This document shows positions 7,321 through 13,341 of a stretch of DNA of 21,646 bases, in pieces (the first letter of the stretch is position 1; each line of letters begins with the position of its first letter). The stretch comes from an uncultured Anaerolineaceae bacterium (GTDB taxonomy: Bacteria > Chloroflexota > Anaerolineae > Promineifilales > Promineifilaceae). The DNA lies in NCBI GenBank assembly GCA_937967805.1, contig CALBTC010000050.1, forward strand, positions 1 to 21,646, in the 5' to 3' direction. A program made the position numbers and the translations under genes. Below the pieces are notes generated by a model. It saw only the letters and a program-made list of their open reading frames with translations. It had not been told where the DNA came from and made no database searches.

Positions 7321-7417
7321 GGACACAGATAAACACAGATTTCCACAGATTAGTATTCTTAATATCTGTGTTAATCTGTGAAAGCTTGTGCTGAGCAAAG
7401 TCGAAGTATCTGTGTCC
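7321..7417. repeat. Composite intergenic palindrome, CACAGATT family
   Basis: Outer arms GGACACAGAT (7321-7330) and ATCTGTGTCC (7408-7417) match perfectly, with further CACAGAT/ATCTGTG pairs inside. Nested near 7388-7409 is a GAGCAAAGTCGAAGTAT segment that matches, in reverse complement, the sequence near 14890-14908. The element fills the gap between the selenoprotein-like gene and deoC. Confidence 0.75.
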
Positions 7418-7429
7418 TATTTTAACGTA

Positions 7430-8398
7430 TTAATGAATTTTTGGCGGTGTGCGGAATGGGTGTGGGTAATGGATGACAGTAGGAGCAGATTCGGCCGTTT
7501 CCAACAAATCCAATCCCATGCGCAAAATGTCCATCTGTCTTTCTTCGTCGTGCGGTGCGCCGAACGGCCGTCCCATGTGGTACGGCGTCAGCAGCAGGCG
7601 CGGCACCTGCATCGGCTCCAGCCGGCCGGCAAAGGTGGCAATGGCAATCACTACGGACGGAATGCCGGCGGATTCAAATGTTCTGGCGACGTGTCCCACG
7701 GACACGTGGCAAACCGGTCAGGCGGGCACCAGCAGCATCGCCTCGATGCCCTGCTGTTTGATCATCTCGGCCCACTGCGGCGCGTTCTTTTTCATGAGCG
7801 GCGTCTGGGCGGTGGCGCCGACAAATGAATAGGCATTTGCTGCCAGTTCGCCAATGGCGCCTTCGGCGCTCAATGTTTGCAGATGGGCCAGCGGCAGCAC
7901 CACGTCCGGGTCGGCCAGCGCGCCGGCCACGTCGTAGCCGCCGTGGCGCACGCGCAGCTCTTCTGCCGGCGTGTCCATGGGAATGGTAGACAGGGTGGGG
8001 GCCTCCCGCAGAAATTCGTTAATGCGCGCCATTGCCTCAGACTGGGTCATATTTTCTGTGCCAAACGGCCGTGGATCATCCCCGGCCACAGAATGGCCGC
8101 TGGAGGTGAGCAGCCCCAGCTTGAGCTGGCGCAGCGGTTTGGGCAGCGGTGTAAACGGCGCGTCATCGTAGGTAAAATTGGCCGGCTTATCGTACGAAAG
8201 CCTTTGCCCTTCAATGACGTGCTCGGCGACCGGCTGCCAGTTGCCGCTGTCCATGGCGTTTACAACTTTGGTGAACAGGGTTTGGATGAAAACGGCCGTT
8301 TTCTCATCGCTTAACCCCTTAAAAAACTTAAAGTTCAGGTCCGCCCGGCTGGCGTAGGAGAATGAGTTTTTGAATTCTGAGAATGTTTCGTTTTCCAT
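7430..8398 (-). CDS. Predicted selenoprotein of the glycine/sarcosine/betaine/D-proline reductase selenoprotein B family
   Basis: Reading the TGA at 7720-7718 as selenocysteine gives one 322-residue protein. Upstream of it lie residues 1-226 (including LKLGLLTSSGH and RHGGYDVAGALADPDVVLP); downstream is PVCH then VSVGHVARTFESAGIPSVVI and a further 70 residues. Both sides fit GrdB/PrdB-type proteins, and Sec227-Pro-Val-Cys230 forms the Sec-x-x-Cys redox motif of the PrdB type. GrdB and PrdB cleave C-N bonds with Sec; the substrate of this shorter relative is unknown, and GrdA, GrdC or PrdA partners are absent. A hairpin follows the TGA at SECIS distance. AGGAAG precedes the ATG. It lies 32 bases after the channel gene and is probably co-transcribed. 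Alternatives are a nonsense mutation or a sequence error, but the flawless frame and motif argue against these. Confidence 0.75.
7689..7720 (-). promoter_or_regulatory. Candidate bacterial SECIS hairpin after the in-frame TGA
   Basis: On the minus strand the TGA (7720-7718) is followed by 10 bases, then an 8-base arm ACGTGTCC (7707-7700), a GTG loop (7699-7697) and the perfectly complementary arm GGACACGT (7696-7689). The apical loop starts 18 bases after the TGA, close to the spacing in E. coli fdhF, and contains the G/U bases that SelB-binding loops favour. No selA, selB or selC is present in the window. Confidence 0.65.
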
Positions 8399-8430
8399 GT
8401 GCTTCCTTTTTTTTCTGATTCAATCATCGT

Positions 8431-9519
8431 TTAAAAGAACAGCAAAAGCAGTCCGCAGCCTACGTAATATACCAGTGGAAACAGCCAGCGGGCCACACGA
8501 TCAATGCGCTGGATTTCATTGCCATTTTTGCGGAAATTGAGATACGCCAGCACGTTTTCCAGCACCGACAGTGTCAAGATGACGTAGCTAAACGTAAGCA
8601 CTACGTCCAGCACCGTCTGGTAAGACAGCAGTGGCAGATTATCGGCCGTCACAAAGTCGAAGGCCACCACGGTGAGGACGCTGGTGAAGGAAACGCTGAG
8701 CCGGTCGGCCAGATGCATGTTGCCAAAATCCATCCAGAACACTGCCCAAGAGATAGCCACAATCAAGAAAAGCGGCAGGATCACGTTGCTGATGTAAAAC
8801 TGGGGCAGGCGGCTGATCTCGATAAGCATCGTCGTTGTTGAAAACGCAAATTCGTCGCCGCGATCGACTACGCTTTCTACATTCTCAATACTCCATTCGT
8901 TTGTTTCCCAGGCCAAATCGGTGCGTTCTACCCGTTCACCATCCGTCAAAAAATCTTCTGGACCCAGAAAAACTACCTGATCATTGGTGTAAAAGAAGGG
9001 GGCGACGGTAAAGCTAATGGTGTGAAAGTCGAAGGGGAACTCATCAAAGAAGAACGGCTGCCAGATGCTGGCGTGGAACCGTTCTGTGTAGGTAACAAAG
9101 CCATCATAGTCGATGGTGAGGGTGGTGTGCAGCCGGTCACGCGGGCCGCGCAGGTCCACCACTTCCAGGTCCGGCCACCACACCTCGGTTTTGAGCATTT
9201 CAACGGCCGTTTCCCCCTGAAAAATCTTCCGCTCCGTGCCCGCCGCAGCCGGATCAAACGCCAGCCGCTCATCAAACCAGTCAGCGTAGATAAACGCCTC
9301 AACCTCGAACGTCTCTTCTCGCTCATCAATTGAGAAGATGTTCAAGCCATACAGATCGACATACACTTCCACCGGATTTTGGTCCGGTGGAGGCACAGCA
9401 ACATTGGTGGTGGGATCGTTTTGGGCTTGCACGGCCGTTCCCGTACTAAATAGCAACACACCCCCCAGCAAAAATAAGCTCAGCAGCATCCCCCACCGGA
9501 TTCCACGCGCGCTATTCAT
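8431..9519 (-). CDS. Prokaryotic pentameric ligand-gated ion channel (GLIC/ELIC-like)
   Basis: A 362-residue protein. A signal peptide ends near residues 31-33 (VQA). An extracellular beta-sandwich (45-235) carries WFDERL (81-86), WWPDLEV and the FPFD signature (161-164); the two Cys-loop cysteines are absent, as in other bacterial members. M1 (about 242-262) begins at the conserved RLPQFYISNVILP. M2 (272-290) reads ADRLSVSFTSVLTVVAFDF and closely follows the ELIC and GLIC pattern, with an acidic residue at the inner mouth suggesting cation selectivity. M3 (299-322), a short linker and M4 (342-361) complete the fold. It should form a pentameric channel in the cytoplasmic membrane; the ligand is unknown. 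It leads the minus-strand unit that continues into the selenoprotein-like gene. Confidence 0.9.
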   Translation of the reverse strand: MNSARGIRWGMLLSLFLLGGVLLFSTGTAVQAQNDPTTNVAVPPPDQNPVEVYVDLYGLNIFSIDEREETFEVEAFIYADWFDERLAFDPAAAGTERKIFQGETAVEMLKTEVWWPDLEVVDLRGPRDRLHTTLTIDYDGFVTYTERFHASIWQPFFFDEFPFDFHTISFTVAPFFYTNDQVVFLGPEDFLTDGERVERTDLAWETNEWSIENVESVVDRGDEFAFSTTTMLIEISRLPQFYISNVILPLFLIVAISWAVFWMDFGNMHLADRLSVSFTSVLTVVAFDFVTADNLPLLSYQTVLDVVLTFSYVILTLSVLENVLAYLNFRKNGNEIQRIDRVARWLFPLVYYVGCGLLLLFF

Positions 9520-9556
9520 TTGCCACTCTCACTTCTGGAAGTTAGTAGATGCCCCG

Positions 9557-9562
9557 ATTATA
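9557..9562 (-). promoter_or_regulatory. Possible -10 box for the ion-channel gene
   Basis: On the minus strand a perfect TATAAT lies 38 bases upstream of the channel ATG. The matching -35 region (CTGTGG at 17 bases) is poor, so this may need an activator or may be fortuitous. In the surrounding gap, 9520-9639 otherwise holds only a half-copy of a CACAGATT-type repeat (9609-9639). Confidence 0.4.
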
Positions 9563-9639
9563 CACATTGATCTGTTTTGCCACAGAGAGCACCGAGAATT
9601 AAGAGAAGAATCTGCGTGATCTGTGAAATCTGCGGATTT

Positions 9640-9682
9640 AATAAACCGTATTGCCGCGGACGAAAGCGGCCGTTTCCTCCCT
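9640..9682 (-). pseudogene. Remnant of a tupC-like 3' end; left copy of a 43-bp direct repeat
   Basis: 39 of 43 bases match 10334-10376, the true 3' end of tupC. Read on the minus strand it still encodes REETAAFVRGNTVY and a stop, against REETAAFVRGDMVY in tupC. Weaker similarity continues beyond 9682 with an indel. Together with the right copy it brackets the toxin-antitoxin module. Confidence 0.75.
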
Positions 9683-9719
9683 CTTGCACATAAAAACGAC
9701 TCGACCCTCTAGAAACTGA

Positions 9720-9748
9720 TTGACAACGTGTATCCTGTGGGATACACT
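9720..9748 (+). promoter_or_regulatory. Toxin-antitoxin promoter with overlapping operator palindrome
   Basis: TTGACA (9720-9725), a 17-base spacer and TACACT (9743-9748) form a strong promoter. Arms GTGTATCC (9728-9735) and GGATACAC (9740-9747) form a perfect palindrome over the spacer and -10 box, a good autorepressor site for the HTH antitoxin. The predicted transcription start falls at or next to the toxin ATG at 9755, so the mRNA may be leaderless. Confidence 0.75.
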
Positions 9749-9754
9749 ATCCCC

Positions 9755-10050
9755 ATGAAGTATCAAATTGCCAGTACGGCCGTTTTCGACAAATGGTTCA
9801 AAAGTTTGAAAGACAGAACCACAAGAAACAAGGTTCTGGCACGTCTTAGCCGTGTTGAAAATGGTAACTTTGGTGATTTCAAATCACTCGGTGACAATTT
9901 GTTTGAGCTGCCTTTTTCTTTGGTGGTGGTTTACGCATTTACTATACCATTCGTAACAATCAGCTTGTACTTCTTTTGCACGGTGGTGACAAATCAAACC
10001 AAAGCAGGGATATTGAAAAAGCCAGGCAAATGATTCAGGAACTGGAGTAA
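9755..10050 (+). pseudogene. HI1419/HigB-like (RelE superfamily) toxin gene, frameshifted
   Basis: The frame from ATG 9755 encodes MKYQIASTAVFDKWFKSLKD and continues to NFGDFKSLGDNLFEL, a typical addiction-module killer protein start (TIGR02683 type). At 9911-9917 (CCTTTTT) the homology moves to the -1 frame, which continues FFFGGGLRIYYTIRNN and LLLHGGDKSNQSRDIEKA to a TAA at 10048. One missing base would explain it; restored, the protein has 98 residues, the family norm. Without correction, translation gives an aberrant tail ending at 10033. The toxin normally cleaves ribosome-bound mRNA. The defect could be a real inactivating mutation or a sequencing error in the T-run. The antitoxin starts 3 bases after the restored stop. 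Confidence 0.8.
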
Positions 10051-10053
10051 ATC

Positions 10054-10338
10054 ATGAGTATTAACACGAAACCATTCGACGTGGCAGAACATCTAGAAAC
10101 AGATGAGGATATTTGGGAGTTTCTTGCCGAGGTGCTTGAAACCGGTACAACTTCTGATTTTATTCATGCCCTAAACAGTGCCGCCAGAGCAAAAGGCATG
10201 ACCGAGGTAGCCAGACAGGCAGGTGTAACCCGTGCCAGTCTATACAAATCCCTGTCCGCCGATGGCAACCCCCGCTTTGAAACAATCCATAAAATTGTTG
10301 AAGCTTTGGGCGGGCATCTATCCGTTGTTGGTCAATAA
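10054..10338 (+). CDS. HI1420-type HTH antitoxin
   Basis: A 94-residue protein matching addiction-module antidote proteins (TIGR02684 type). The N-terminus SINTKPFDVAEHLETDEDI is characteristic, and residues 45-90 form a Xre/Cro helix-turn-helix (MTEVARQAGVTRASLYKSLS, then GNPRFETIHKIVEALGG). It should bind and neutralise the toxin and repress its own promoter through the palindrome at 9728-9747. GGAG at 10044-10047 inside the toxin's end serves as the ribosome site, 6 bases before the ATG. Its last codons overlap the 3' end of tupC, on the other strand, by 7 bases. If the toxin is dead, it is an orphan antitoxin. Confidence 0.9.
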   Translation: MSINTKPFDVAEHLETDEDIWEFLAEVLETGTTSDFIHALNSAARAKGMTEVARQAGVTRASLYKSLSADGNPRFETIHKIVEALGGHLSVVGQ

Positions 10339-11060
10339 ACCATATCGCCACGGACGAAAGCGGCAGTTTCCTCCCTACCTGGCGCATTAAAAAACCGCTC
10401 TGTCTCAGCCACCTCAATCAGCTCCCCCGCCCACAGCAGGGCCGTGCGCTGGGCAATGCGCCGCGCCTGGAAGATATTGTGCGTCACCAGCACCACCGTC
10501 ATGCCGCTGCGCTGGTTTTCTGCTTGAATGATGGCTTCAATGATGCTGACGTTAGCCGGGTCTAGATTGGCTGTTGGCTCGTCCAGCAGCAGCACGTCCG
10601 GCTGCGTTACCAGGGCGCGGGCCAGCGCCACCCGCTGCGCCTCGCCCGCGGACAGTTTCGGCGCAGCCTGGTCTGCCAGCGCGGTCAGCCCCAATCGTTC
10701 CAGCCACTGTGCTTCCACGGCATCAGGCAGCTTTTGGCCGCGCAGCCCCGGCCCGTAGCGTAAATTGGCCCGCACCGAGCGCTGCAGCAGCAACGGCCGT
10801 TGAAACACAGTCGTCACCCGCCGCCGCTGCGCCAAATCCAGTTCCGGCGTGGCCGACTGACCGTCAAACTGGATGGTTCCCCGGCTGACCGGCTCCAAAA
10901 AGTTGAGCAGCCGCAGCAGTGTGCTTTTGCCCGCTCCGCTTGGCCCCACCAATGCCAAAATCTCCCCCTCGTAAATAGTGAGCTGATCGAGGTTGAGGAC
11001 GGTACGGCCGTCATACATCTGCTGCACCTGGGCAAGCTCAAAAATTGGCTGGCGGCTCAT
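10332..11060 (-). CDS. tupC: Tungstate ABC transporter ATPase
   Basis: A 242-residue ABC ATPase with Walker A GPSGAGKST (39-47), Q-loop Gln87, signature LSAGEAQ (136-142), Walker B VLLLDEP (156-162) and H-loop His194. It powers import through the adjacent permease. Assignment as TupC rests on the neighbouring tungstate-type binding protein and permease and on the short form without a C-terminal TOBE domain, unlike ModC. Its ATG overlaps the permease stop by four bases (ATGA). Its 3' end overlaps the antitoxin gene and is partly duplicated at 9640-9682. Confidence 0.85.
   Translation of the reverse strand: MSRQPIFELAQVQQMYDGRTVLNLDQLTIYEGEILALVGPSGAGKSTLLRLLNFLEPVSRGTIQFDGQSATPELDLAQRRRVTTVFQRPLLLQRSVRANLRYGPGLRGQKLPDAVEAQWLERLGLTALADQAAPKLSAGEAQRVALARALVTQPDVLLLDEPTANLDPANVSIIEAIIQAENQRSGMTVVLVTHNIFQARRIAQRTALLWAGELIEVAETERFFNAPGREETAAFVRGDMVY
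10334..10376 (+). repeat. Right copy of the 43-bp direct repeat (3' end of tupC)
   Basis: This copy is part of the intact tupC gene and differs from 9640-9682 at four positions. The spacing between copies is 694 bases and holds the whole toxin-antitoxin module. Confidence 0.75.
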
Positions 11061-11758
11061 CGCGTCGTCCCCCGCTGCTGCAGGCGGTACAGGGCCACGT
11101 TGGCCAGCAGCGCCAGCAGCAGCAAAATTAGCCCCAGGGCAATCGCCAGGGCAAACTCGCCCCGCCGCGTTTCCAGCACAATCGCCGTCGTCAGCACCCG
11201 CGTCTCACCGCGAATGTTGCCCCCCACCAAAATAACCGCGCCCACTTCAGAGATGATGCTGCCAAACGCGGCCACAATGGCGGCAAACACCCCCAGCTTG
11301 GATTCCAGCAGCATGGTTTTGGCTAACTGCCAGCGAGTGGCTCCCAAAGCGCGCAGCTGTAAAGGCAAAAGGGGATCAAGGGATTGAACGGCCGTTAACG
11401 TCAAGCCCACCACCAGTGGCCACGCTATAATCGTCTGGGCCATGATCATGGCCGACGGCGTAAAGAGCCAGCCCAGTTCCCCCAATGGGCCCTGGTTGGA
11501 AAGCAGCAGGTAAACAAAAAGGCCCACCACAACCGGCGGCAGGCCCATGCCGGTGTAAATCAAGGGTATGATGCAGCCACCGCCGGGAAAACGGCCCATC
11601 AACCCCAAAAGCGCCCCAACCGGCAGCCCCAGCAGCAGCGCCAGCAGTAGGGCGATGCCCGTCACCCGCAGCGTCAACCCCACAATCGCTAGAAGCTCCG
11701 GATCGCCCGAAACCAGCAGTTGGAAAGCGTTTATGAAAGCATCTAACAGCGTCTGCAT
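11057..11758 (-). CDS. tupB: Tungstate ABC transporter permease
   Basis: A 233-residue membrane protein with about five to six helices. The cytoplasmic EAA loop ALGATRWQLAKTMLLES (about 139-155) couples to the ATPase. The family (TupB/WtpB) forms a homodimeric pore for WO4 2-. It lies between the binding-protein gene (87 bases upstream, with a hairpin in the gap) and tupC (4-base overlap). Confidence 0.85.
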   Translation of the reverse strand: MQTLLDAFINAFQLLVSGDPELLAIVGLTLRVTGIALLLALLLGLPVGALLGLMGRFPGGGCIIPLIYTGMGLPPVVVGLFVYLLLSNQGPLGELGWLFTPSAMIMAQTIIAWPLVVGLTLTAVQSLDPLLPLQLRALGATRWQLAKTMLLESKLGVFAAIVAAFGSIISEVGAVILVGGNIRGETRVLTTAIVLETRRGEFALAIALGLILLLLALLANVALYRLQQRGTTR

Positions 11759-11767
11759 GAATCAGTG

Positions 11768-11839
11768 AACCGCAAAGAACGCAGAGAACGCAAAGAAAAA
11801 ATACAAAAAAACTTTGCGCTCTTTGCGTCCTTTGCGGTT
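11768..11839. repeat. Intra-operon palindrome between tupA and tupB (CGCAAAG family)
   Basis: Arms AACCGCAAAG (11768-11777) and CTTTGCGGTT (11830-11839) match perfectly, with further GCAAAGA/TCTTTGC repeats inside. A relative lies at 19998-20065. There is no T-run in the direction of tup transcription, so it is not a classical terminator. It could stabilise the tupA message relative to tupBC. Confidence 0.75.
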
Positions 11840-11845
11840 AAAAAA

Positions 11846-12706
11846 TCAATGGTCGCGCCAGGCTTGTGAATTGGGGTAGAACAGCGGCTGGCCATAGATG
11901 TCGATGCCGTATTCGGCGATGACCGACTGCGTTTCTATGCTGGTGAGCCATTCCACAAAATCATTGGCCAGGTCATCGTTGACGTTGCTCTTGTCCGGGT
12001 TCACCGGAATAACACCGTACGGATTGTACAGTGACAGGTCATCGTTTTCATCAATGCTGCTGCCGCCTACCATGATCGCCAGGTTGGGCAGGTTGTCTTG
12101 CTGGCTTAAATAGGTGCCCCGATCGGTGATCGTGTAGGCGCCTGTCTCATTAGCATAGCGCAGCGTATCGCCCATGCCTTGCCCCAACGAATTATACCAA
12201 TCTCCTTCCGGTTCGCTGGAAAAACCGGCCGTCTCCCACAGCGAGCGCTCCTTGGAATGGGTGCCGCTGTCATCACCCCGCGAGGCCCAGGTGGATTCGG
12301 ACTCGGCAATCGCCGTTAGCGCGTCAACGGCCAGCTCCATCCCCTGAATCCCCGCCGGATCATCCGTCGGCCCTACGATGATGAAATCGTTGTACATCAC
12401 TTCGAACCGCTCCCTGCCGTGCCCGTCGGCGACAAACGCATCTTCGCGGCTGCGGGCGTGGACCAGAATGACGTCGGCGTCGCCGGCTTCACCCAGGGCA
12501 ATTGCCTGACCGGTGCCCACGGCGACCACGTCGACACGGGCATCGTACGATTCTTCAAAGTTGGGCAGGATCGCTTGCAGCAGGCCGGAATCCTCGGTGC
12601 TGGTGGTGGTGGCCAGCCGCAGCACCTCCGGCTCGTTCGACCCGCACGCCACCAGGAAGAAAACGGCCGCACCCAAAACAAACAATCGCCAAAGCTTCGA
12701 CATCAT
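11846..12706 (-). CDS. tupA: Tungstate-binding lipoprotein of an ABC transporter
   Basis: A 286-residue protein with a lipoprotein signal (FFLVAC, Cys21) and a class II periplasmic-binding fold. RLATTTSTEDSGLL near the start carries the Thr/Ser oxyanion-binding stretch of TupA, VGTGQAIALGEAGDADVILVHA follows, and SRGDDSGTHSKE (about 137-148) supplies the second conserved binding loop. TupA proteins bind tungstate selectively over molybdate. GAGGAGGT directly upstream serves two adjacent ATGs (12706 and 12703); the second is better spaced. It leads the tupABC operon and has its own promoter and ModE-like operator. Confidence 0.9.
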   Translation of the reverse strand: MMSKLWRLFVLGAAVFFLVACGSNEPEVLRLATTTSTEDSGLLQAILPNFEESYDARVDVVAVGTGQAIALGEAGDADVILVHARSREDAFVADGHGRERFEVMYNDFIIVGPTDDPAGIQGMELAVDALTAIAESESTWASRGDDSGTHSKERSLWETAGFSSEPEGDWYNSLGQGMGDTLRYANETGAYTITDRGTYLSQQDNLPNLAIMVGGSSIDENDDLSLYNPYGVIPVNPDKSNVNDDLANDFVEWLTSIETQSVIAEYGIDIYGQPLFYPNSQAWRDH

Positions 12707-12736
12707 TTACCTCCTCACTTATCAATCGGGCTTTGT

Positions 12737-12759
12737 CGCTATGATGGACAATCATAACG
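12737..12759 (-). promoter_or_regulatory. ModE-like operator
   Basis: CGCTATGAT (12737-12745), a 5-base spacer and ATCATAACG (12751-12759) form an interrupted palindrome with one mismatch. The CGNTAT...ATAACG ends resemble the ModE boxes of enterobacterial mod operons. It begins 8 bases downstream of the -10 box of the tup promoter and covers the predicted start of transcription, where a bound repressor would block initiation. Confidence 0.65.
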
Positions 12760-12766
12760 CTGGGGA

Positions 12767-12794
12767 AGTATATGACATTTTAATTGGGTGTCAA
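12767..12794 (-). promoter_or_regulatory. tupABC promoter
   Basis: On the minus strand a perfect TTGACA (12794-12789) is separated by 16 bases from TATACT (12772-12767). The leader is about 55 bases long. This promoter makes tupABC independent of the upstream regulator gene. Confidence 0.75.
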
Positions 12795-12820
12795 TCGAGG
12801 AAAGTCAAAATTTCGGTGTC

Positions 12821-12881
12821 ATTCCCGCCAAGGCGGGAATCTATTGTTTCGTAACGAGTGGATGCCTGCCTACGCAGGCAT
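12821..12881. repeat. Two small intergenic hairpins (ATTCCC-N8-GGGAAT and GCCTGC/GCAGGC)
   Basis: ATTCCCGCC at 12821 pairs with GGCGGGAAT ending at 12840; ATGCCTGC at 12862 pairs with GCAGGCAT ending at 12881. The first has the form of the dRS3 repeats of Neisseria and of similar hairpins widespread in bacterial genomes. They lie between the modE-like gene and the tup promoter and may end the regulator transcript. Confidence 0.6.
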
Positions 12882-12889
12882 GACAAATG

Positions 12890-13243
12890 CTAATCGGGGT
12901 AATTTTCCAGAATGGGGGCGAGAACGGCCGTAAACTGCTCCATCATTTTTTGTTCAACGTCCTCACTGAATTGGGTGAAAGCTGTGATGAGGTCCTGTGC
13001 TAAGGGGGTAAGCTGCGCGCCGCCACCGCGCTGCCCACCGACCTGCGTTTCCACCAGCGTTTGTCCCAGACGCGTTTCCATCTCGTTAATTTTTTGCCAG
13101 GCGGTACGATAATGCACGTCCATCGCCGCTGCCGCCCCGCTAATGGAGCCGGTGTCGGCTACTGCTTGCAGCAGCGCCATGCGCCAGATAGAAAAAACCA
13201 CCTTGCCTTCATTTTCCAGCCACAGATTCAAACGGGGATTCAT
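12890..13243 (-). CDS. ModE-type transcriptional regulator, DNA-binding domain only
   Basis: A 117-residue protein equal to the N-terminal winged-helix domain of ModE: FSIWRMALLQAVADTGSISGAAAAMDVHYRTAWQKINEMETRLG, then the wing GGQRGGGAQLTPLAQDLI. The C-terminal molybdate-binding (TOBE) domains are absent, so it either does not bind the oxyanion directly or senses it with a partner. Position just upstream of tupA on the same strand, and a ModE-like palindrome at the tup promoter, make it the probable repressor of tupABC. GGAGG lies 4 bases before the ATG. Confidence 0.85.
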   Translation of the reverse strand: MNPRLNLWLENEGKVVFSIWRMALLQAVADTGSISGAAAAMDVHYRTAWQKINEMETRLGQTLVETQVGGQRGGGAQLTPLAQDLITAFTQFSEDVEQKMMEQFTAVLAPILENYPD

Positions 13244-13259
13244 AGAGCCTCCCTGGAGA

Positions 13260-13341
13260 ATAATCGGTAAACAGTAAACGGCAATCGGTAAACGGTGAGC
13301 GTTCTAAAACCGATTACCGACCGCCGACCACCGCTTACCGG
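13260..13341. repeat. Intergenic palindromic element, GTAATCGG family, copy 4
   Basis: TAATCGGT (13261-13268) pairs with ACCGATTA (13309-13316), and related CGGTAAAC/CGGTGAGC and GCTTACCG segments surround it. It lies between the ModE-like gene start and the thiolase stop. Confidence 0.7.

Noticed and set aside
7303..7398. Longer DeoC start upstream of 7302
   Set aside because: The extension is translated from a CACAGATT palindrome, and the ATG at 7302 has a good ribosome site and the family N-terminus.
7718..8398. Selenoprotein B-like gene ending at the TGA as a truncated gene
   Set aside because: The same frame continues with family-typical sequence and a Cys two residues past the Sec site; a decayed gene would not be expected to keep the frame and an SECIS-placed hairpin. 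Not fully excluded.
9720..10338. Insertion sequence carrying the toxin-antitoxin genes
   Set aside because: No transposase, terminal inverted repeats or short target duplication is visible; only the 43-bp tupC-derived direct repeat brackets it.
11768..11839. Intrinsic terminator inside the tup operon
   Set aside because: There is no T-run downstream of the stem in the direction of transcription, and tupB and tupC lack a promoter of their own that I can see.
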